Shown one piece after another: positions 1-4,929 of a DNA stretch of 5,688 bases. Positions within the stretch are counted from its first letter, which is position 1; each line of letters begins with the position of its first letter. Origin of the DNA: Cyclobacteriaceae bacterium (lineage in GTDB: Bacteria > Bacteroidota > Bacteroidia > Cytophagales > Cyclobacteriaceae); contig JANYKP010000182.1 in the NCBI GenBank assembly GCA_025358195.1, positions 1 through 5,688 on the forward strand, in the 5' to 3' direction. Both the position numbers and the translations under genes were made by a program. A model generated the notes under the pieces. That model did no database searches. It was not told where the DNA came from and saw only the letters and a program-made list of their open reading frames with translations.

Positions 1-1
1 A

Positions 2-571
2 ACACTGATCGCAGCTGCTGAACGAAGGACGATCATCAACAATGAAAAGACCACCGTCATTCGAATTACCGACTTCGTTGGCGTCATCACCGCTATCACG
101 GGTAAAGTAGAATTGGTTTATGAAGGCGAACAGGAAGGCCCTGGAATCGTTGCGCAAAACCTGGTTGGTAAAGCCATCCGGGCGCAATTCCTGAACTATT
201 TCCCCGACCCGGATAAATTCCGGAAGCAAAAAGAAAAAAGTCCCTACAAGAAAATCACGGCCTGGTTTGGGGACGGCAACACCGTGGACCTACTGGGTGA
301 TATGACCAACCCGGACTATGAAAAAAGTCTTAAATCCGTTCCTGGTTTGTCTGAACTAATAAATGAATTCCAAAAAGGCCAGGACCCAGCGACAAAACTC
401 TTTTTCATGGAGTTTGCACTCCATGGGCTTGCGGAATACAGCTTGATCAGCAAACACTATCTGGCAAAAGGACTCCAATTCAAGGACCTAATCAGCGGCA
501 TGTTTAGTGTGCCGAAAGAAGGCGATAAGGATTTGGATGACGATGAAGCGTTTGGAAATCGGATGAATTGA
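2..571 (+). CDS. Magnesium-chelatase-like AAA+ ATPase (MoxR/ChlI type), C-terminal part
   Basis: The reading frame is open from base 2 to the TGA at 569-571 and gives 189 residues, so the N-terminus and the ATPase core lie outside the window. The visible part starts in the helical lid region (AAAERRTIIN), followed by the conserved block ITGKVELVYEGEQEGPG and then a C-terminal extension with FPDPDKF, WFGDGNTVDLLGDM, KLFFMEFALHGLAEYS and GLQFKDLISGMFS. From memory of the family, this tail marks the roughly 500-residue ATPase that Bacteroidota genomes label 'magnesium chelatase'. It often sits near a VWA-domain partner and is not part of chlorophyll synthesis in these organisms. The substrate is unknown; remodelling of a protein complex is an inference from the MoxR family. 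A TTG at 113 could be read as a start, but homology continues upstream of it. The last residues are acidic (DKDLDDDEA). No clear terminator follows; the repeat region begins about 50 bases later. Confidence 0.8.
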   Translation, partial: TLIAAAERRTIINNEKTTVIRITDFVGVITAITGKVELVYEGEQEGPGIVAQNLVGKAIRAQFLNYFPDPDKFRKQKEKSPYKKITAWFGDGNTVDLLGDMTNPDYEKSLKSVPGLSELINEFQKGQDPATKLFFMEFALHGLAEYSLISKHYLAKGLQFKDLISGMFSVPKEGDKDLDDDEAFGNRMN

Positions 572-620
572 TTTCTTTCAAATTCAGTGTGGTGTCAATG
601 ATCAGGCTGCTCGATCTTTA

Positions 621-705
621 ATCGTACAGAAAACAGGCAAGCTCTAGCGGAGCTACTGTTTATAGAGGATAGCAAATTTGCTGCCCAGGCTCCAGAGGAG
701 CCTCC
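621..705 (-). repeat. Two-hairpin REP-like repeat, copy A
   Basis: This is one of four related units around the transposase gene. On the + strand it contains an imperfect hairpin AGCTC-TAGCG-GAGCT (640-654), a perfect 12-base palindrome AGCAAATTTGCT (671-682) and a 7-bp hairpin with a 3-base loop, AGGCTCCAGAGGAGCCT (687-703). Read on the minus strand, the first hairpin is preceded by GGAG (complement of 702-705) and the second by TATAAACA-GTAG (GTAG is the complement of 653-656). A GTAG or GGAG tetranucleotide 5' of a short hairpin is the known recognition layout of REP elements bound by TnpA-REP (RAYT) proteins. The unit is therefore assigned to the minus orientation, the same as B and D. 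Confidence 0.8.
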
Positions 706-744
706 ATGACTGGCTTGGCTCAAAACCGGCTGGCGAAAATGCTA
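706..744 (+). pseudogene. Relic of a second IS200-like transposase gene (internal fragment)
   Basis: Bases 712-743 match bases 991-1022 of the intact transposase gene at 27 of 32 positions without gaps. In the matching frame the fragment reads MTGLAQNRLAKMLK, against ITGLVQNRHAKMLA at residues 36-49 of the transposase. So both the DNA and the frame are conserved. The frame opens with an ATG at 706 and runs to a TAG at 811-813 through repeat copy B, but nothing beyond residue 14 looks like transposase. The catalytic HUH motif and tyrosine are absent, so it cannot be a working enzyme. The likeliest origin is a decayed or internally deleted sister copy whose ends have become repeat units A and B. 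A chance match of this length and phase is unlikely but was not tested statistically. Confidence 0.6.
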
Positions 745-768
745 AAGCAAAGCAACACAAATCTTCAA

Positions 769-854
769 ATTGTACGGAAAACCGTTAGCTCCAACGGAGC
801 TTTCTGTTTCTAGAAAATAGCAAATTTGCTGCACCGGGCTCCAGAGGAGCCTCC
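769..854 (-). repeat. Two-hairpin REP-like repeat, copy B
   Basis: This is the second unit, 148 bases downstream of A and in the same orientation, ending 28 bases before the transposase start codon. Hairpins are AGCTCC-AAC-GGAGCT (787-801) and GGCTCC-AGA-GGAGCC (837-851), with the palindrome AGCAAATTTGCT (819-830) between them. On the minus strand the first hairpin is preceded by GGAG (complement of 851-854). At the second, the GTAG seen in A and C is degenerate (AAAG), so this copy may be impaired there. Because the unit lies directly upstream of the gene, its hairpins would fall in or near the 5' leader of a transposase transcript. Confidence 0.8.
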
Positions 855-882
855 TGAATCCTGACTCCAACCCGAATTATTT

Positions 883-1344
883 ATGGCAAACACATTTTCT
901 AAAATCTATCTGCAATTTGTATTTGCTGTAAAGCGAAGAGAAAGTCTGATCCCAAAAGAACACAAAGAGGAATTGCACAAATATATAACAGGCCTGGTAC
1001 AAAACCGGCACGCGAAAATGCTTGCAGTTCACTGCATGCCTGATCATGCACATCTGTTCGTGGGATACAAACCAACATTCCTGATTTCCGATTTTGTAAA
1101 GGAGATTAAAGTGGAAAGCAACGAATTTATTAATGACAAGAGGTGGGTTAATGGAAAATTCAGTTGGCAAGAGGGCTATGGTGTGTTTTCCTATTCGCAC
1201 TCTCATATTGATAGAGTTGTAAAATATGTGCTGAACCAGGAGATACATCATCAAAAGAAATCGTTCAAGCATGAGTATCTCGAGCTGCTAAAGAAATTTG
1301 AAATACCATTTGAGGAGAAATACGTGTTCGATTTTATTGAATAG
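883..1344 (+). CDS. IS200-like Y1 transposase, probable REP-associated (RAYT / TnpA-REP)
   Basis: This 153-residue protein spans a whole Y1 transposase domain (Transposase_17, PF01797 family). Visible landmarks are the N-terminal strand YLQFVFAVKRR, the HUH metal-binding motif as MPDHAHLFVG (His55 and His57) and the catalytic-tyrosine region VVKYVLNQEIHHQKK. There Tyr115 is the predicted nucleophile, with Gln119 in the usual YxxxQ spacing. Enzymes of this class cut and rejoin single-stranded DNA at hairpins through a 5'-phosphotyrosine link. The gene stands alone, without tnpB, and is flanked by four two-hairpin repeats carrying GTAG/GGAG feet. That fits a RAYT, a domesticated relative that spreads or processes REP sequences, better than a classical IS200. 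The ATG at 883 gives the usual family start, and no strong Shine-Dalgarno is visible. All active-site residues appear intact. A long minus-strand frame over the same bases is a shadow. Confidence 0.85.
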   Translation: MANTFSKIYLQFVFAVKRRESLIPKEHKEELHKYITGLVQNRHAKMLAVHCMPDHAHLFVGYKPTFLISDFVKEIKVESNEFINDKRWVNGKFSWQEGYGVFSYSHSHIDRVVKYVLNQEIHHQKKSFKHEYLELLKKFEIPFEEKYVFDFIE

Positions 1345-1367
1345 GCATCTGTTTAAAGAACGTTTTT

Positions 1368-1440
1368 AGGAGGCTCCTATGGAGCCTTGGAGCTTGGTAA
1401 ACATATTACTATAAACAGGTAGCCCCACTGGGGCTTCCTG
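1368..1440 (+). repeat. Two-hairpin REP-like repeat, copy C (inverted relative to A, B and D)
   Basis: This copy begins 24 bases after the transposase stop codon and has the opposite orientation to the upstream copies. It holds GGAG (1369-1372) followed by the hairpin AGGCTCC-TAT-GGAGCCT (1371-1387), and GTAG (1419-1422) followed by AGCCCC-ACT-GGGGCT (1421-1435). Between the two hairpins are 35 bases ending in CTATAAACAG, the same length as in A although the AGCAAATTTGCT palindrome is replaced. The second stem has CCCC/GGGG where B has CTCC/GGAG. This paired change keeps the helix and suggests the structure is what is selected. The first hairpin could also act as a weak transcript end for the transposase, though no T-run follows it. 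Confidence 0.8.
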
Positions 1441-1580
1441 CAAGAGTTTCTTGAATTCTTGAAGGGTAAAACAATCTTGTATTTAATCAAAAAGCTTGTT
1501 GCCTTTCCCGCCATATTTTCTTTCGGATCTAGTCAAACAATTTCCAAAATTTACAATAGTTATATTCTGCATCATTAATT
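1441..1580. other. AT-rich spacer, no gene seen
   Basis: This stretch lies between repeat copies C and D. It contains a perfect tandem of the 8-mer TTCTTGAA (1448-1455 and 1456-1463). No plausible coding frame, RNA gene or transposase remnant could be recognised. Confidence 0.5.
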
Positions 1581-1686
1581 GCATAGAACACAAGCGGCTC
1601 CAGAGGAGCTTCCTATTTGAGGAGCTTCCTATTTATAGAATATAAGCAAATGGGCCGCCCAGGCTCCAGAGGAGCCTCCTGAATCC
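1581..1686 (-). repeat. Two-hairpin REP-like repeat, copy D, with internal 16-bp duplication
   Basis: This is the fourth unit and has the same orientation as A and B. Hairpins are GCTCC-AGA-GGAGC (1597-1609) and AGGCTCC-AGA-GGAGCCT (1661-1677). The 25 bases at 1662-1686 are identical to 837-861 of copy B. The 16-mer GAGGAGCTTCCTATTT is repeated exactly and without gap at 1603-1618 and 1619-1634, which makes this copy longer than the others. The central palindrome of A and B has decayed to AGCAAATGGGCC. The tetranucleotide at the second hairpin is GAAG instead of GTAG on the minus strand. The GGAG at the first hairpin (complement of 1676-1679) is kept. Confidence 0.75.
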
Positions 1687-1851
1687 AACGCTGCTTATTA
1701 TACCCACATGGTTTCTCAAAGGTCGGCTATGACCTCAATGACAGGTTAGAGTGTAAAGTAACTCCAAACCGCCATTCACAATCTTTACAAAACTTTCATC
1801 TCCGATCATTGATTTATGATTCTCGTTTTCTTAGTTTTATTCATCGATTGG
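1687..1851. other. Intergenic spacer, no gene seen
   Basis: No coding frame or repeat unit is supported here. Near the 3' end, TTGA (1809-1812), a 19-base gap and TAGTTTTA (1832-1839) resemble a degenerate Bacteroidota promoter (consensus TTTG, 19-21 bases, TAnnTTTG). It would fire just before the stem-loop element that follows. The match is imperfect in both boxes and is only suggestive. Confidence 0.35.
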
Positions 1852-1930
1852 ATACCGCGAAGATACTGTTCATGCCTGCAGGGTGCTTTTCAAGTCCCGT
1901 AAGGAAGTATCTTCGCGGTTTTGTTTTGTC
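1852..1930 (+). ncRNA. Structured element: 14-bp stem with folded apex and T-rich tail (candidate small RNA or terminator)
   Basis: A perfect 14-bp inverted repeat, ACCGCGAAGATACT (1854-1867) and AGTATCTTCGCGGT (1906-1919), encloses 38 bases and runs straight into TTTTGTTTTG. The stem plus T-rich tail is what an intrinsic terminator looks like and fixes the + strand. The apex is larger than a terminator needs and can itself fold: GGG (1881-1883) with CCC (1896-1898) around CTT (1886-1888) with AAG (1892-1894), plus the palindrome CCTGCAGG (1875-1882). A degenerate promoter ends about 12 bases upstream. This suggests a short independent transcript of about 75-80 bases. No known RNA family is recognised with certainty. 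The alternative is a simple terminator for transcripts leaving the repeat island. Confidence 0.35.
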
Positions 1931-1943
1931 CGGCCGGTAAAAT

Positions 1944-2023
1944 TGGTTGATCGTTGTTCGTTTGTCGTGCCTTCAATATTGAATAATGGAGAATCGACAA
2001 CGATCAACCAACAACGAACAACG
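1944..2023. repeat. Overlapping inverted repeats directly upstream of phoH
   Basis: TGGTTGATCGTTGT (1944-1957) is perfectly complementary to ACAACGATCAACCA (1997-2010). CGTTGTTCGTT (1952-1962) is perfectly complementary to AACGAACAACG (2013-2023). The left arms share 1952-1957, so the two pairings cannot both form completely. The centre holds the 12-base palindrome TTCAATATTGAA (1972-1983). The whole looks like an imperfect, low-complexity palindrome ending 24 bases before the phoH start codon. It could be a mobile or dispersed repeat, or a leader with alternative folds. The sequence alone does not decide. Confidence 0.55.
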
Positions 2024-2047
2024 CTTTCAAGAACTATTTTTTAATCT

Positions 2048-3391
2048 ATGTCAAAAATCAAAAAAGAGCGGAAAGTTTTCATACTCGACACCTCCGTCAT
2101 CCTCTTCGAGCACAACAGCATTCTCAATTTTGATGAACACGATATCGGGATCCCGATCACCGTGCTGGAGGAGTTGGACAACTTCAAAAAGGGCAACGAC
2201 ACCAAAAATTTTGAAGCACGCGAGTTTATACGCTTGATCGACAAACTGGCAAAAGACCAGATGCTCCAAAAATGGAACCCCCTCAACGGGAAGAGCAAAG
2301 GGAACTTCAAGGTGTTGATGGATACCGGCAGTAATGGCACCCTGGATGCCAACAAGGTTTTTAATGAGCACAAGGCGGATCACCGGATCCTGAACTCAGC
2401 CCTTCTACTTCAAAAAGAAGAAAAAGACCGGAAAGTAATCTTAGTATCGAAAGACATTAACCTGCGGTTGAAAGCAAAGTCGCTTGGTCTTCAGGCGGAA
2501 GATTATACCACAGGAAAAGTCCAGAACCTGAATTCGCTCTACACCGGGAAGACGGTACTGGATAATGTCGATCCTGATGTAATAGACCTGTTGTATGAAA
2601 AAGGCTATTGCCCGCCGGAAGACTTGCTGGGCGATGCCAATCTTACCAAGAACCATTACTACATATTAAAGAGCGGAAAGAAGTCCATCCTTGCTTTTTA
2701 CAACTCCGCCAATGGCATGGTCGAGCATGTGGAGAAAAGATCGGTTTATGGAATCAAGCCAAGGAATGCAGAGCAGGCCTTCGCCATCCACGCTGTGACC
2801 AAGCCTGAAATAAAATTGGTTACCATGCAGGGAGTAGCCGGCACCGGTAAAACATTGATTGCCCTGGCCGCAGCGTTAGAGCAAAAGCGGGAGTACAAAC
2901 AGATTTATTTAGCGCGTCCTATCGTACCTCTGAGTAACAAAGACATTGGATACCTTCCTGGGGATATTAAGTCAAAACTGAATCCTTACATGGAGCCCTT
3001 GTGGGATAATTTGAAATTCATCCAGAATCAATACAGCGAAAACGACAAGGAGTATTCGAGGATTACGGAAATGGTGACTAATGAAAAGTTGGTGATCACA
3101 CCGCTGGCCTACATACGCGGTCGAAGTCTCTCCAACATTTGCTTTATCGTTGACGAAGCACAAAATCTGACGCCGCATGAAGTGAAGACCATTATTACAC
3201 GGGCCGGAGAAAACACAAAAATTATTTTTACTGGCGATATCTTTCAGATCGATACACCCTATCTGGACTCTCAAAGCAATGGGCTCTCTTATCTGATTGA
3301 CAGGATAAAAGACCACGAACTCTATGCGCACATCACCCTTGAAAAGGGGGAACGGTCCGAATTGGCCAACCTGGCGAATGACCTTCTTTAA
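2048..3391 (+). CDS. PIN-domain/PhoH-family ATPase (PhoH2 type)
   Basis: This 447-residue fusion joins a PIN ribonuclease-like domain (about residues 9-145) to a C-terminal PhoH ATPase (about 233-447). PIN acidic residues are visible as Asp14 in FILDTS, Glu41/Glu42 in VLEELD, Asp111 in DHRIL and Asp136 in SKD, so the nuclease site appears intact. The ATPase part has the Walker A motif GVAGTGKT (262-269), Walker B FIVDEAQN (366-373), the sensor-like FTGD (394-397) and a GERSEL arginine motif near 434-439. Length and order match the PhoH2/YlaK group, described in the literature as RNA-unwinding and RNA-cleaving ATPases. The cellular target here is unknown. It is expected in the cytoplasm, and no signal peptide or membrane segment is seen. 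The ATG at 2048 puts the PIN domain right at the N-terminus as usual, and no Shine-Dalgarno is evident. An older name, phosphate-starvation-inducible protein, does not describe function. Confidence 0.92.
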   Translation: MSKIKKERKVFILDTSVILFEHNSILNFDEHDIGIPITVLEELDNFKKGNDTKNFEAREFIRLIDKLAKDQMLQKWNPLNGKSKGNFKVLMDTGSNGTLDANKVFNEHKADHRILNSALLLQKEEKDRKVILVSKDINLRLKAKSLGLQAEDYTTGKVQNLNSLYTGKTVLDNVDPDVIDLLYEKGYCPPEDLLGDANLTKNHYYILKSGKKSILAFYNSANGMVEHVEKRSVYGIKPRNAEQAFAIHAVTKPEIKLVTMQGVAGTGKTLIALAAALEQKREYKQIYLARPIVPLSNKDIGYLPGDIKSKLNPYMEPLWDNLKFIQNQYSENDKEYSRITEMVTNEKLVITPLAYIRGRSLSNICFIVDEAQNLTPHEVKTIITRAGENTKIIFTGDIFQIDTPYLDSQSNGLSYLIDRIKDHELYAHITLEKGERSELANLANDLL

Positions 3392-3473
3392 GATTTGTAC
3401 GATGATGCAAGATTTTCCTCATTATTGCTAAAATACTTAGGGAAAAGGCAGATTTGAAGCAATTTCCAAATGC

Positions 3474-3503
3474 ACCTGCCTTCTTAAGCAGGTAATGTTT
3501 TTG
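3474..3503 (+). terminator. Candidate intrinsic terminator after phoH
   Basis: ACCTGC (3474-3479) pairs with GCAGGT (3488-3493) around an 8-base loop, followed by AATGTTTTTGTT. The stem is only 6 bp and the T-run starts 4 bases after it, so this is a moderate candidate. It lies 82 bases beyond the phoH stop. Confidence 0.4.
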
Positions 3504-3649
3504 TTAACCTCGTCATCTTTTTTCAATTAAGGGAATAACTGATTGAAATCGTATGTGGTCATTCTACCCACTCATCGACACCCCTTTGCAAGCCTACTAC
3601 TTCTGCCTTTCTTTAGGCTTTTCAGAGACAAATTAAAACCAAAATAGTT

Positions 3650-3901
3650 ATGTGGCTCAAAGAGATTTTTGGAGTTTTTTCGAGGAAGAAAATAATCCAA
3701 TTACTGAGAGAAGAAGGCTCGTTGGTGGGCGAACATTTTCGGGGAGGAAGAAAAATTTACATCTACATCCTCAAGGACATTTTCGTCCAGGTAATGTTTA
3801 AAAAAGATGATCCTGTTGAAGAAGTGGAGCAACTGCAAACCTTTTCAGATCTGAACCAATTGAATTCTCATCTCGAAAAGGAATTCAAGGCTGCTTTTTG
3901 A
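3650..3901 (+). CDS. Small hypothetical protein, 83 residues
   Basis: No family is recognised. The protein starts MWLKEIFGVF and has a basic stretch SRKKIIQLLREEG. The middle segment RKIYIYILKDIFVQVMFKK looks like two beta strands with alternating hydrophobic residues. The C-terminus is acidic and helical (DPVEEVEQLQTFSDLNQLNSHLEKEF). There is no convincing signal peptide or transmembrane helix. Support for a real gene is the balanced, protein-like composition, the ATG start, the absence of a competing frame and its fit between the phoH end and the convergent sucD end, 33 bases apart. It stands alone, 258 bases after phoH, so it is probably a separate unit. A weak hairpin-like pair (AAGCCT 3590-3595 with AGGCTT 3615-3620) lies upstream and has no clear role. 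Function unknown. Confidence 0.65.
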   Translation: MWLKEIFGVFSRKKIIQLLREEGSLVGEHFRGGRKIYIYILKDIFVQVMFKKDDPVEEVEQLQTFSDLNQLNSHLEKEFKAAF

Positions 3902-3934
3902 TAGTGGCTTCCCTCGTGGATAAAAACGTATTGA

Positions 3935-4813
3935 CTATTTCTTTCGGAGCACCTGTGCCATCGTTTCACCAATCAATGCGGGTGATTCAGCAACATATAT
4001 CCCGCATTCGCGCATCACTTTCATCTTCGCTGCTGCCGTATCCTCTGCGCCTCCAATGATGGCCCCCGCATGACCCATTCGCCTGCCGGCAGGAGCGGTC
4101 TGACCTGCAATGAACCCGACGACGGGCTTCTTGTTTCCATTTTCTTTAATCCATCGTGCAGCGACGGGTTCATAATTTCCTCCAATCTCCCCGATCATAA
4201 CGATCCCTTCTGTATCAGGATCGTTCATTAAGAGCTCCACTGCCTCCTTGGTAGGAGTGCCAATGATGGGATCGCCGCCAATGCCTATTGCAGTCGTAAT
4301 TCCCAAGCCCGCTTTTACAATTTGGTCCGCTGCTTCGTAGGTAAGCGTTCCTGATTTTGACACAATGCCAATACTTCCCTTTTTGAATACAAATCCTGGC
4401 ATGATTCCAACTTTCGCTTCACCAGGGGTAATAACTCCAGGGCAATTAGGTCCTATCAATGTCACCTTACGGTCCTTTACATATTGCTTTGCCATCATCA
4501 TATCTTTGACAGGAATACCTTCCGTGATGGCAACGATTACCTGGATACCAGCATCTGCCGCTTCCATGATAGAATCAGCCGCGAAAGCCGGAGGAACAAA
4601 AATGATGGACACATCGGCCCCCGTTTTCTCAACTGCTTCTTTCACAGAATTGAAAACCGGACGACCCAGGTGCATCTGGCCACCTTTACCCGGTGTGACT
4701 CCCCCTACTACGTTTGTACCGTATTCGATCATCTGGCCAGCATGAAAGGTGCCTTCTGAACCAGTAAAGCCTTGCACGATGACACGTGAATTCTTATTGA
4801 CGAGTACGCTCAT
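3935..4813 (-). CDS. sucD: Succinyl-CoA synthetase (ADP/GDP-forming) alpha subunit
   Basis: This 292-residue protein is a full-length SucD. It pairs with the beta subunit SucC to convert succinyl-CoA and phosphate to succinate and CoA with ATP or GTP formation in the TCA cycle, in the cytoplasm. Visible hallmarks are the N-terminal Rossmann-type CoA-binding domain with GFTGSEGTFH (15-24) and GGVTPGKGG (37-45), then IGPNCPGVITPGEAKVGIMPG (120-140), SKSGTLTYE (152-160), GIGGDPIIGT (177-186) and GRRMGHAGAI (243-252). In the last, His247 is the phosphorylated catalytic histidine. The ATG at 4813 is chosen because homology begins at MSVLVNKNSR. An in-frame TTG at 4867 would add 18 residues unlike the family and would place the promoter inside the coding region. 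sucC is not adjacent here, unlike the sucCD operon of many proteobacteria. Confidence 0.96.
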   Translation of the reverse strand: MSVLVNKNSRVIVQGFTGSEGTFHAGQMIEYGTNVVGGVTPGKGGQMHLGRPVFNSVKEAVEKTGADVSIIFVPPAFAADSIMEAADAGIQVIVAITEGIPVKDMMMAKQYVKDRKVTLIGPNCPGVITPGEAKVGIMPGFVFKKGSIGIVSKSGTLTYEAADQIVKAGLGITTAIGIGGDPIIGTPTKEAVELLMNDPDTEGIVMIGEIGGNYEPVAARWIKENGNKKPVVGFIAGQTAPAGRRMGHAGAIIGGAEDTAAAKMKVMRECGIYVAESPALIGETMAQVLRKK

Positions 4814-4837
4814 AGGAGAAATTATTAAGGTGGTGTA

Positions 4838-4868
4838 CAAAATTAGAAGAATATTGTTGTCAGCCAAA
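4838..4868 (-). promoter_or_regulatory. Bacteroidota-type sigma-ABfr promoter of sucD
   Basis: On the minus strand, TTTG (complement of 4865-4868) is followed by 19 bases and then TAATTTTG (complement of 4838-4845). This matches both boxes of the Bacteroidota housekeeping consensus TTTG, 19-21 bases, TAnnTTTG. Transcription would start near 4831-4833, giving a leader of about 20 bases before the ATG. It supports the 4813 start and an independent sucD transcript. Confidence 0.75.
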
Positions 4869-4869
4869 T

Positions 4870-4911
4870 AAAGAAAAACCCTGGTCCGACAGCGATCAGG
4901 ACCAGGGTTTT
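4870..4911 (-). terminator. Strong hairpin terminator of the FecR-like gene
   Basis: A 13-bp perfect stem pairs 4875-4887 (AAAACCCTGGTCC) with 4899-4911. On the minus strand the GC-rich CCCTGGTCC arms are followed by TTTTTCTTTA. It lies 18 bases beyond the stop of the upstream minus-strand gene and ends at the edge of the sucD promoter. The two genes are thus separate transcription units. Because T-rich DNA flanks both sides, it may work in both directions. Confidence 0.85.
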
Positions 4912-4929
4912 GTAAATCAAATTAATTAT

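Noticed and set aside
706..813. A short + strand open frame starting MTGLAQNRLAKMLK as a functional gene
   Set aside because: Only the first 14 codons resemble transposase; the rest runs through repeat B and the catalytic motifs are missing, so it is listed as a relic.
877..1272. 131-codon open frame on the minus strand
   Set aside because: It lies antisense to the transposase, which has clear family motifs and all catalytic residues; the minus frame is a shadow with no recognisable domain.
621..1686. CRISPR array
   Set aside because: Only four units, of differing orientation, with irregular spacing and a gene between them; no uniform spacers or cas genes.
1852..1930. Identification of the stem-loop as the small SRP (4.5S) RNA
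   Set aside because: TCAAGTCC followed by GGAAG recalls the SRP tip, but the arms on the two sides of the tip are very unequal and the required symmetric internal loops cannot form.
1986..2237. 83-codon + strand open frame overlapping the phoH start
   Set aside because: It begins in the AAC/GAAC inverted-repeat sequence and continues as a serine/threonine-rich shadow of phoH in another frame.
2041..3331. Several minus-strand open frames inside phoH
   Set aside because: All are antisense to a well-supported gene and have no recognisable protein character.
3590..3622. AAGCCT/AGGCTT hairpin followed by TTTT as a terminator
   Set aside because: Only a 6-bp stem with a 19-base loop, or a 4-bp inner alternative; it lies just upstream of a start codon and is too weak to call.
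4814..4867. N-terminal extension of SucD from a TTG at 4867
   Set aside because: The extra 18 residues do not resemble SucD and the DNA there carries a consensus promoter.
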